A DNA stretch of 64,000 nucleotides from JBOFSQ01 sp051651625. GTDB lineage: Bacteria > Planctomycetota > Planctomycetia > Pirellulales > Thermoguttaceae. The notes under the pieces were generated by a model. That model was not told the origin of the DNA. It saw only the letters and a list, made by a program, of their open reading frames with translations, and did not search any database. Of the stretch, positions 40,707 to 47,534 are shown piece by piece. Position numbers and translations under genes: made by a program. How positions within the stretch are numbered: position 1 is the first letter of the stretch; each line of letters opens with the position of its first letter. Where the stretch lies: contig JBOFSQ010000014.1 of assembly GCA_051651625.1 (NCBI GenBank), forward strand, positions 7,352-71,351. The letters are read 5' to 3'.

Positions 40707-40937
40707 ATGGCAAAAAAGGTAGCGAAGAAGGGTGTCAAGAAGGCCGCGAAGAAGGCCGTCAAGAAGGTCGCGAAGAAAAAGGTCGCCAAGAAGAAGGTCG
40801 CTAAGACGACCGTCAAGAAGGCTGCCAAAAAGGTCGCGAAGAAGAGCACCAAGAAAGTCGCTAAGAAGAAGGGCACCAAGAAGGCTTGCAAGAAGGGTGC
40901 TACCCCTTGTTGCGGTAGCGAGGCTTGCAGCAACTAG
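40707..40937 (+). CDS. Histone H1-like lysine-rich nucleoid protein
   Basis: A 76-residue protein starting MAKKVAKKGVKKAAKKAVKK and consisting almost wholly of Ala-Lys-Lys-Val type repeats up to residue 62, like the C-terminal tail of histone H1 and the chlamydial Hc1/Hc2 proteins. It should bind DNA non-specifically and compact the nucleoid. The ending departs from this: CKKGATPCCGSEACSN has four cysteines, which could bind a metal or form disulfides. Shine-Dalgarno GAGGAG stands 9-14 bases ahead of the ATG. It has its own promoter with a long structured leader and a strong terminator at 41029-41073, so it is monocistronic and probably well expressed. Confidence 0.9.
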   Translation: MAKKVAKKGVKKAAKKAVKKVAKKKVAKKKVAKTTVKKAAKKVAKKSTKKVAKKKGTKKACKKGATPCCGSEACSN

Positions 40938-41028
40938 CAATGACCGACGAAGCCGTTTTGCGGTTTTCTCGATTGTTGTTTTTAGCAGTGCTTCTTTGAC
41001 AACGACTCTCGTTGTCTGATAGACCAGT

Positions 41029-41073
41029 GGGTGCCTTCGGTGATACGCGTCGATCCGAAGGCACCCTTTTTTT
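41029..41073 (+). terminator. Rho-independent terminator of the H1-like gene
   Basis: A perfect 12-base-pair stem GGGTGCCTTCGG (41029-41040) and CCGAAGGCACCC (41055-41066) with a 14-base loop is followed at once by seven T (41067-41073). It is the clearest terminator in the window. Confidence 0.93.
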
Positions 41074-41134
41074 GCGCGCGAACGAAAACCGCTTCGCCTC
41101 ACGCACGCACCATCTTCTAACCGAATCATGCGAC

Positions 41135-44100
41135 ATGACCAACAACGATCAACCATCAGTCGCGGCGATCCCTTCCGACCACCCGTTACAGCAGCGGATA
41201 ACGCTGATGCAGACGGCGTTGCGGAAACTCGATCTCGTTGTTGCTTATCTCGTTCTTGCGGCACTTTGGGTCGCGGCGATGCTGGTCTTTGTCGTCTGCG
41301 ACAGTTGGGTCTTCAGCGATGGGTTTACCGTTGGGGCAAGGTTGCTCATCTTTGCGGTGCAGCTCGTGTTAACACTCCTCTATGTTTTGCTCGTGATTTT
41401 GCCGCGATCAATTTGGGCGATTCGTCCGGCCTACGCTGCCACGGTCATTGAGCAAGAGCAGCCGTCACTCAAGAATGCGATTTTGAATTGGTTTCTTCTT
41501 GGCGTTGAACGTTCGCAGAATGCACGTCTTCGGAGCGACCCCGTTGCGAGTCGCGTCTGGAGCGAGTTGGGACGGAACGCGGCGGCGACGATTCACGTTG
41601 CGCGGCCACGTCGCGCGGTACAAGTTTATCATCGCTGGGTCGCGGTGTTAGTCGGTTTGTTTCTTATTCTGACGATTTATGCGATGGTCTCGCCGAAGAG
41701 TCCGCTACCGGGGGTGCGGCGTTTTCTGTTGCCGTTTGCCGATGTCTTGCCCGCGCAGCGACTATATTTTCGTGACGCAAAACCCGCCGGAAACGAGACT
41801 CGTTTTCAAGGCGAACACGTCAACATTGAAGTGACAACTTCGCGCACGCCGCCAGCAGACATTCCGGTAGAAGTCGCATTCACGACCGACGACGGACGCT
41901 TCGTCGATGCTCGCGTTCGGATGAGCAAGAGCGACGCGGCGGCGAATCGTTTTGAGTGTCGGTTTCCGCCGAACGGTGCGGGCCTCGAATCGAGTCTTCG
42001 TTACTGGTTTGTCTGTGGTGACAGCCGGAGTTCCGAGTTTCGCCTTGATGTCCGCGAGGGCGTTTCAATCGACGTTGCATCGCTGCGTCTCACGCCGCCG
42101 CGTTACACGGGGAAGGAACCAGTTGTAATTGAAGGGACGGGAAACGCTGAAGCTGTTGTCGGTACAGATTTGCGACTTGAGGCGACTGCAAACGTTCCGC
42201 TCGGTGCGGCGTACTGGGTCCCCGGTCAGCGGTACGTTGATGGCATCCACAACAAACGGCTCGACGTTAGTCCCGACAATCTGCGGAGTGCGTCAAAAAG
42301 TTGGGGGCTTTCGGAAGTGGGCGACTACGTTTACACGCTCCACGCTGTCGATACCGATGGGAACAAAAGTTTGCCGCCGCGTATCAGTCAATATTTGCTC
42401 AAGGTCGTTCGTGACGAGCCGCCGGTTGTTGCGTGGAGCGAGCCGCCTGCTGAAGACGAGTTGCAAGTTCCGATAGACGGAACGCTCGAACTCGCCGTGA
42501 CCGCACGCGACCCCGATTTTGCGCTCCGCAGTGTGCGTGTTGTCTTCGAGCGAAAGCAAGACGACGCGCAGCGTCCGGCCATTGAACCGATGCAACTTCT
42601 CGAAGGTACACCGAGCGAAGGGCCGACGCAATACTCCGGCGAACAGAAACTTGCGGCGAAGATCGCGCCTCGCAAACTTGGGATGCGCGAAGGCGAGGTC
42701 TACACGCTCACCTGCACCGCCGCCGACACCAAACTCCCCGACCCAAACACCGCGACGAGCGAAAAACTGCAAATGCGAGTCGTCGCACCGGAGCCGCAAC
42801 AGCAGCCGCCGCAGCCAACTCCGCCCCAAACTCCACCAACTCCGCCACAACAATCTGACGACGGTTCGGGCGGTTCGGATGCGAACGATAACAAGTCGTC
42901 GAACGAGAATGGCGATGGCGAATCATCCAGCGCGGAGAACGGTTCCGACCCGAACAAGAATTCTGCGCAGAACGAGAACAGCGGCGGCGAAAAATCGTCC
43001 GGTGCGGAGAACGAGAACGGCGATGGCGAAAAATCGTCCGGTGCGGAGAACGAAAACGGCGATGGAAAATCGTCCGGTGCGCAGAACGAGAACAACGATG
43101 GCAAGTCGTCCGGTGCGCAGAACGAGAACGGCGATGAAAAGTCGTCTGGTGCGGAGAACGAGAACGGCGATGGCAAGTCGTCCGGTGCGGAGAACGAGAA
43201 CGGCGATGGCAAGTCGTCTGGTGCGGAGAACGAGAACGGTGATGGCAAGTCGTCCGGTGCGCAAAACGAAAACGGTGATGGAAAGTCGTCCAGTGCGGAG
43301 AACGGTTCGGACGCAAACAAGAGTTCGTCGCAGAACAAACCCGAACGAATCGATCCCGAAACGCAGCCCGGCGACGCCATCGAGAAGATACGCGAACACA
43401 TGAAGCGTGAGCCGCAAGGCGACCGTAAACCCGACGAAACCCAACGCCGCGACGACCTCGACCCGAACTCAAAATCACGCGACAACCAAGGCAAATCGCA
43501 AGGCGAAAATCCGCCGAAACGCAGCGACGATTCTTCGCAAAGCGAAGGTCAGCAGCAAGGTCAAGGTCAACAGCAGGGCGAAGGTCAGCAACAAGGTCAA
43601 GGTCAACAGCAGGGCGAAGGTCAACAGCAGGGTCAAGGTCAACAGCAGGGCGAAGGTCAACAACAAGGTCAAGGTCAACAACAAGGCGAAGGTCAACAGC
43701 AAGGTCAAGGTCAACAGCAAGGCGAAGGTCAGCAACAAGGTCAAGGTCAACAGCAGGGCGAAGGTCAACAGCAAGGCGAAGGTCAGCAACAAGGCGAAGG
43801 TCAGCAACAAGGTCAAGGTCAACAGCAAGGCGAAGGTCAACCGAGTGATTCTAGCGAAGGCGGCGGTTCGGGACGTGGCGAAGGGAAAGCGTCCGACAAA
43901 GGCGAGTCGAAGAGTGGCGGCGGACGGAGTGGCGATGGCGGTGCGGGCGAAGATTCGTCGCCCGACAACGCCGACGATGCCAACATTGAGCACACTCGCC
44001 AGACGACAAATCTCGTCCTCGAATATCTCGAAGAGCAACTTTCAAAGAAGGAGCCGGACAAAAAACTTCTTGAGTCGCTCGGCTGGTCGCGTGACGATTT

Positions 44101-44362
44101 GGAACGATTTGTTGCGAACTGGAAGAAGGCCCAAACCGCCGCCGCAACCGACGCCACCAAACAGCGTGACTATACCGAGTGGCTGCGAAGTGTCGGGATT
44201 CGCAGTACGGGACAACGAACTCGTGGTGCGCAAGATGGCGTGAACGAGCGCACGACCGAGTCGCTCTCCCCGCGCGTCGCCCCCCCCGCCGCAATTCGTG
44301 AACGGTTCAAAAACTACACCGAACGCATCGGCGGTAGCGAACGTCCCAAAATCGTCCCGTGA
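41135..44362 (+). CDS. Large membrane protein with Gln/Asn-rich low-complexity repeats (DUF4175-like)
   Basis: A 1075-residue protein. The start at 41135 (MTNNDQPS) is used since the frame upstream runs through the terminator of the preceding gene. Three membrane helices are near residues 34-60, 70-95 and 165-185 (WVAVLVGLFLILTIYAM). Then come several beta-rich segments (AGNETRFQGEHVNIEVT, LRLTPPRYTGKEPVVIEGTG), probably extracytoplasmic. From about residue 550 it is low complexity: a 12-residue unit ENENGDGKSSGA repeated about 8 times, an acidic/basic linker, then QQQGQGQQQGEG repeats, and a helical ending (TNLVLEYLEEQLSKKEPDKKLLESLGWSRDDLERFV). The plan recalls DUF4175 proteins; function unknown. 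Confidence 0.75.
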   Translation: MTNNDQPSVAAIPSDHPLQQRITLMQTALRKLDLVVAYLVLAALWVAAMLVFVVCDSWVFSDGFTVGARLLIFAVQLVLTLLYVLLVILPRSIWAIRPAYAATVIEQEQPSLKNAILNWFLLGVERSQNARLRSDPVASRVWSELGRNAAATIHVARPRRAVQVYHRWVAVLVGLFLILTIYAMVSPKSPLPGVRRFLLPFADVLPAQRLYFRDAKPAGNETRFQGEHVNIEVTTSRTPPADIPVEVAFTTDDGRFVDARVRMSKSDAAANRFECRFPPNGAGLESSLRYWFVCGDSRSSEFRLDVREGVSIDVASLRLTPPRYTGKEPVVIEGTGNAEAVVGTDLRLEATANVPLGAAYWVPGQRYVDGIHNKRLDVSPDNLRSASKSWGLSEVGDYVYTLHAVDTDGNKSLPPRISQYLLKVVRDEPPVVAWSEPPAEDELQVPIDGTLELAVTARDPDFALRSVRVVFERKQDDAQRPAIEPMQLLEGTPSEGPTQYSGEQKLAAKIAPRKLGMREGEVYTLTCTAADTKLPDPNTATSEKLQMRVVAPEPQQQPPQPTPPQTPPTPPQQSDDGSGGSDANDNKSSNENGDGESSSAENGSDPNKNSAQNENSGGEKSSGAENENGDGEKSSGAENENGDGKSSGAQNENNDGKSSGAQNENGDEKSSGAENENGDGKSSGAENENGDGKSSGAENENGDGKSSGAQNENGDGKSSSAENGSDANKSSSQNKPERIDPETQPGDAIEKIREHMKREPQGDRKPDETQRRDDLDPNSKSRDNQGKSQGENPPKRSDDSSQSEGQQQGQGQQQGEGQQQGQGQQQGEGQQQGQGQQQGEGQQQGQGQQQGEGQQQGQGQQQGEGQQQGQGQQQGEGQQQGEGQQQGEGQQQGQGQQQGEGQPSDSSEGGGSGRGEGKASDKGESKSGGGRSGDGGAGEDSSPDNADDANIEHTRQTTNLVLEYLEEQLSKKEPDKKLLESLGWSRDDLERFVANWKKAQTAAATDATKQRDYTEWLRSVGIRSTGQRTRGAQDGVNERTTESLSPRVAPPAAIRERFKNYTERIGGSERPKIVP
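42961..43308 (+). repeat. 36-bp tandem repeat coding for ENENGDGKSSGA
   Basis: About eight copies of a 36-base unit (GCGGAGAACGAGAACGGC plus GATGGCAAGTCGTCCGGT) lie in frame. Copies differ at synonymous sites and in GCGGAG/GCGCAG (Glu/Gln) and GGC/GAC, so they have been subject to both expansion and point change. Confidence 0.9.
43546..43842 (+). repeat. Tandem repeat coding for (QQQGQG)/(QQQGEG)
   Basis: An almost uninterrupted run of CAGCAGGGTCAAGGTCAA and CAGCAGGGCGAAGGTCAA blocks of 18 bases, mostly alternating as a 36-base pair and sometimes repeating the GEG form. Copies can be gained or lost in steps of 18 without changing frame. Confidence 0.92.
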
Positions 44363-44572
44363 GTTTTTGTTGCGGAGGCGAGAACGCGGAACACGCGAAA
44401 AAACGCAAGACGCGGAAATCTGAACTTCTGTGTCTTTCCGTCCTTCCGCGATTTCCGCGTTAAAATTCTTCTTCGCGTCTTCGTGTGAGAAAAAAAGAAC
44501 TACTCGCAAACGCAAAATCCGTGAACGGCTACCCTACATTTAACATTCCCCTCTATGAAAACGGGGGCAACG

Positions 44573-45646
44573 ATGAGTAAGAAGTCAAAACTCCATTCTC
44601 AACTCTCCACTCTCAATACTCCCACAATTCGTTCATCGGCGGCGGAGTATTTGACGTTTGTCGCGGCAACGGGCGATGACCCCAAGAGTGTCGAGATGCG
44701 GTATGAGGACGAAAATATCTGGCTCACGCAAAAGATGCTGGCAACGCTGTATGATGTTGAATCGCACACCGTAAATGAACACATCAAAAAAGTGTTTGCC
44801 GACAGTGAATTGCAGCTTGAGGCAACCACTCGGAAATTCCGAGTAGTTCAAACCGAGGGCAATCGTGACGTGTCGCGCGAGGTTTTGCACTACAACCTAC
44901 AAATGATTATCGCGGTTGGCTTTAAGGTCAACTCCGCTCGCGCCGTGCAATTTCGCAAGTGGGTGAACAAAATCGCCAAGGACTACACGATTCAAGGTTG
45001 GGTGATGGACGAGCAGCGGCTGAAAAACGGCGGTTCGCTGCTCACGCAGGAATACTTTGACAAACAACTGCAAAAGATACGCGAAATTCGCTTGTCCGAG
45101 CGGCGGTTTTATCAAAAGATAACCGACATATACGCAACCTCGCTCGACTATGACCGAACCGCCAAGACGACCCGCGAGTTTTTCGCCAAGGTACAGAATA
45201 AAATGCACTTTGCCGTCCACGGTAACACCGCCGCCGAGGTGATCTACCATCGCGCCGACGCTGAAGCGGAGTCTATGGGCTTAACGTCGTGGGAGGACGC
45301 GCCCGATGGCAAAATCCAAAAGTATGATGTCGTCATAGCGAAAAACTACTTGACCGACGACGAGTTGTCATCGCTTGAGCATATTGTGTCGGCATATCTT
45401 GACCTTGCCGAAAATCGTGCAAAGCGGCGTATTCCAATGACTATGCAAGATTGGGCTACACACCTTGACCGCATTTTACAAGCTGACGGTCACGAATTGT
45501 TACAAAATGCAGGGAAAATATCCGCAGAAATTGCCAAAACTCACGCAGAATGCGAGTTTGAGAAATATCGCATCGTTCAAGACAGACTGTTTGAGAGCGA
45601 TTTTGATAGGCTGACAAAACTGCCGCCAACGAAGGTTTCACCGTGA
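44573..45646 (+). CDS. RhuM-family (virulence RhuM) protein
   Basis: A 357-residue protein starting MSKKSK; the earlier ATG at 44555 is the alternative. Motifs of the RhuM family are evident: VEMRYEDENIWLTQKMLATLYDVESHTVNEHIKKVF at residues 45-80, TEGNRDVSREVLHYNLQMIIAVGFKVNSARAVQFRKWVNKI, then LTQEYFDKQLQKIREIRLSERRFYQKITDIYATSLDYD and the C-terminal KNYLTDDELSSLEHIVSAYLDLAE with MQDWATHLDRIL. The family was named from a Salmonella pathogenicity island and is common in accessory regions and phage-defence neighbourhoods; molecular function is unknown. Its stop overlaps the GTG start of rsgA by 4 bases. Confidence 0.93.
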   Translation: MSKKSKLHSQLSTLNTPTIRSSAAEYLTFVAATGDDPKSVEMRYEDENIWLTQKMLATLYDVESHTVNEHIKKVFADSELQLEATTRKFRVVQTEGNRDVSREVLHYNLQMIIAVGFKVNSARAVQFRKWVNKIAKDYTIQGWVMDEQRLKNGGSLLTQEYFDKQLQKIREIRLSERRFYQKITDIYATSLDYDRTAKTTREFFAKVQNKMHFAVHGNTAAEVIYHRADAEAESMGLTSWEDAPDGKIQKYDVVIAKNYLTDDELSSLEHIVSAYLDLAENRAKRRIPMTMQDWATHLDRILQADGHELLQNAGKISAEIAKTHAECEFEKYRIVQDRLFESDFDRLTKLPPTKVSP

Positions 45647-46845
45647 AAAAACGTGTTCGCAAGGTGCGTGTAGATTTTCGGAAGAATCGCGTTCAGCGGA
45701 CGCGGAAGAATAATCTCACGCGCGACTTTAACCAAGAAGACGACACACACGACGACTCACACGTCGCAACCGAACGCATAAGCGGTCGCGGTGAACTGGT
45801 TAGGCGGCGAACAATCATCACCGAAGTCGGCGACGACGACAACGACACACTCTCACCGTGTTCGCGCGAGACCCTCACCGCAGGCCGCGTCGTCTGCGTA
45901 CAAGGACTCAAGAGCCGCGTCGTGACTGACGACGGTGCCGTTTGGGAATGCACAACACGGCGACTGCTGCGGACAATGGCAACGGATCAGCGTCACGTCG
46001 TCGTCGCTGGTGATCGTGTTGCCATTCGAACGATATGCAAAGCTGTTGAGAAAACGGTAGCGGCCCATCGAGGCCGCGGTACTACGGGGGGCGAAGCCGA
46101 TCAAACGCCCCGTTACGGGGCTGAAGGCGTCATCGAACGGATCGAGCCGCGAACTGGGATTCTCTCGCGGACGAGTCGCGGACGCAAACACGTCATCGTC
46201 GCCAACGTCGATCAAGTTGTCATTGTTGCCAGTGCTGCCGAACCGCTCTTCAAGCCGAACTTCGTTGACCGACTTCTCGTAACTATTGAGCAGGCGTCGA
46301 TCACGCCGATCATTTGCATCAACAAAATTGATATCGTTGCCCCAACGGAGATTGTGGCGTGCGTTGGCGTGTGGGCGCAGCTTGGTTATCGCGTGATTCT
46401 CGCAAGCGCGGTGAGCGGCCAAGGGATCGACGAGCTTCGAGAAGTTCTCGCGGGCCGCGAAAACGTGGTGGCTGGACAGAGTGGCGTTGGCAAGTCGTCG
46501 CTTCTGAACGCGATAGAGCCTTCGCTCTCACTGCGAACCGGCGGAATGACTCGCGCCAGTAAAGGGAAGCACACGACGACGACCGCCGAACTTATTCCGC
46601 TCTCGTTTGGTGGCTACGTTGTCGATACGCCGGGAGTGCGTCAGTTCGCACTTTGGGACATCATCGCGCAGGAGATTCCGGGACTCTTCCGCGACATCCG
46701 TTGTTACGAGCCGCTCTGCCACTACCCGAATTGTACGCACACACACGAAGACGACTGCGCCGTCAAAGACGCCGTCGCCGACGGCGACATCGACCTCCGC
46801 CGCTACGACAGCTTTCTCGCCTTGTGCGAAGAGATGGCAGGATGA
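45643..46845 (+). CDS. rsgA: Ribosome small-subunit maturation GTPase RsgA
   Basis: A 400-residue circularly permuted GTPase that checks late 30S assembly. The start is GTG 45643 (VKKRVRKVRVDFRKNR), overlapping the RhuM stop. An OB-fold precedes the GTPase, where the order is NKID, then the P-loop GQSGVGKSSLLNAI near residue 280, then DTPGVRQF. The C-terminal zinc site is CYEPLCHYPNCTHTHEDDC. Between GDRVAIR and EGVIERIEP, where the family usually has only a few residues, there is an insertion of about 30 residues (VAAHRGRGTTGGEADQ and PRYGAE) encoded by two DNA palindromes at 46060-46121, apparently an in-frame repeat insertion within the OB-fold. Confidence 0.95.
   Translation: MKKRVRKVRVDFRKNRVQRTRKNNLTRDFNQEDDTHDDSHVATERISGRGELVRRRTIITEVGDDDNDTLSPCSRETLTAGRVVCVQGLKSRVVTDDGAVWECTTRRLLRTMATDQRHVVVAGDRVAIRTICKAVEKTVAAHRGRGTTGGEADQTPRYGAEGVIERIEPRTGILSRTSRGRKHVIVANVDQVVIVASAAEPLFKPNFVDRLLVTIEQASITPIICINKIDIVAPTEIVACVGVWAQLGYRVILASAVSGQGIDELREVLAGRENVVAGQSGVGKSSLLNAIEPSLSLRTGGMTRASKGKHTTTTAELIPLSFGGYVVDTPGVRQFALWDIIAQEIPGLFRDIRCYEPLCHYPNCTHTHEDDCAVKDAVADGDIDLRRYDSFLALCEEMAG
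46060..46121 (+). repeat. Two palindromes inserted in frame inside rsgA
   Basis: GCGGCC-CATCGA-GGCCGC (46060-46077) and GCCCCGTTACGGGGC (46107-46121), separated by TACTACGGGGGGCGAAGCCG. CCCGTTACGGGG-like words also occur in intergenic sequence at 15567-15580 and 63468-63480, so this looks like a dispersed repeat that landed in a coding gene. Confidence 0.7.
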
Positions 46846-46860
46846 TGTGTGCGTAGTTCA

Positions 46861-46981
46861 GGTTCGGCATAGCCGAACCCTCCAGTTGTCACACGCCGCA
46901 GGCGTTTGGAAGGTTCGGCATAGCCGAACCCTCCAGTTGTCGCACGCCGCAGGCGTTTGGAGGGTTCGGCTATGCCGAACC
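46861..46981. repeat. Direct and inverted GGTTCGGCATAGCCGAACC palindromes
   Basis: Three copies of a perfect palindrome, the last in the form GGTTCGGCTATGCCGAACC, are separated by CTCCAGTTGTCxCACGCC and GCAGGCGTTTGGA. The same two-part unit recurs at 60244-60345. It starts 15 bases after rsgA and may also work as a read-through barrier. Confidence 0.9.
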
Positions 46982-47072
46982 GCTGTGCGGGTGCAAGTTT
47001 CTGAACAGGTCTATTCCCTCCAACGCATGGGCACCGACTTGCGTTGCCGACGATTTTTGGGAAAATGCCGCG

Positions 47073-47435
47073 ATGGAATTGTCATCGGGACGAGTTCAGT
47101 TTGGACTCTTTGTTTGGTGGTGTTTTGCGTTCGCTGCGGTGACGTGGTGGTGGACGGCGCAGACTTCGCCGCTGGTTGATTACGCTGCTTCGTCGCAGCA
47201 TGAAACGGTTGCGGCGTGGCAACTCGACATCAACGCCGCTCCGTGGACCGAGTTTGACACCCTCCCCGGACTCGGCAAAATGTTGAGCAAGTCAATCGTC
47301 GCCGACCGCGAAACGCACGGCCCGTTCACGTCCATCGACGACTTACTTCGCGTGCGCGGAGTCGGCCCGAAACGCCTTGCCATTCTGCGACCATTCCTCG
47401 CCGAACCAGATGCACGTCACCGCGACCCGCCTTGA
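47073..47435 (+). CDS. Helix-hairpin-helix protein, ComEA-like
   Basis: A 120-residue membrane-anchored protein. A single membrane helix is at residues 10-28 (FGLFVWWCFAFAAVTWWW). The C-terminal part has the double helix-hairpin-helix of the ComEA family: LDINAAPWTEFDTLPGLGKMLSKSIVADRETHGPFTSIDDLLRVRGVGPKRLAILRPFL, where NAA...LPGLG and VRGVGPKR are the two DNA-backbone-binding hairpins. ComEA binds incoming DNA during transformation; many planctomycete relatives are of unknown role. A gyrA promoter starts right at its 3' end. Confidence 0.85.
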   Translation: MELSSGRVQFGLFVWWCFAFAAVTWWWTAQTSPLVDYAASSQHETVAAWQLDINAAPWTEFDTLPGLGKMLSKSIVADRETHGPFTSIDDLLRVRGVGPKRLAILRPFLAEPDARHRDPP

Positions 47436-47459
47436 AAACAGGGCGCGTTGGGGTAGAAT
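47432..47459 (+). promoter_or_regulatory. Promoter TTGAAA-N16-TAGAAT for gyrA
   Basis: TTGAAA at 47432-47437, a 16-base spacer, TAGAAT at 47454-47459, about 75 bases ahead of the gyrA start. The -35 overlaps the stop codon of the preceding gene. Confidence 0.65.
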
Positions 47460-47534
47460 GGCCAGCCTGCTTTTCTGCGGATTCTTTCGCAGAAAACGCA
47501 ATCACTTGTCAGGCCAACCCAAACGAGGTTTCTC

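Noticed and set aside
42519..44243. Several long ORFs in other frames over the low-complexity membrane protein
   Set aside because: Repetitive translations produced by the tandem DNA repeats; the frame chosen is the only one with membrane helices and ordered domains on both sides.
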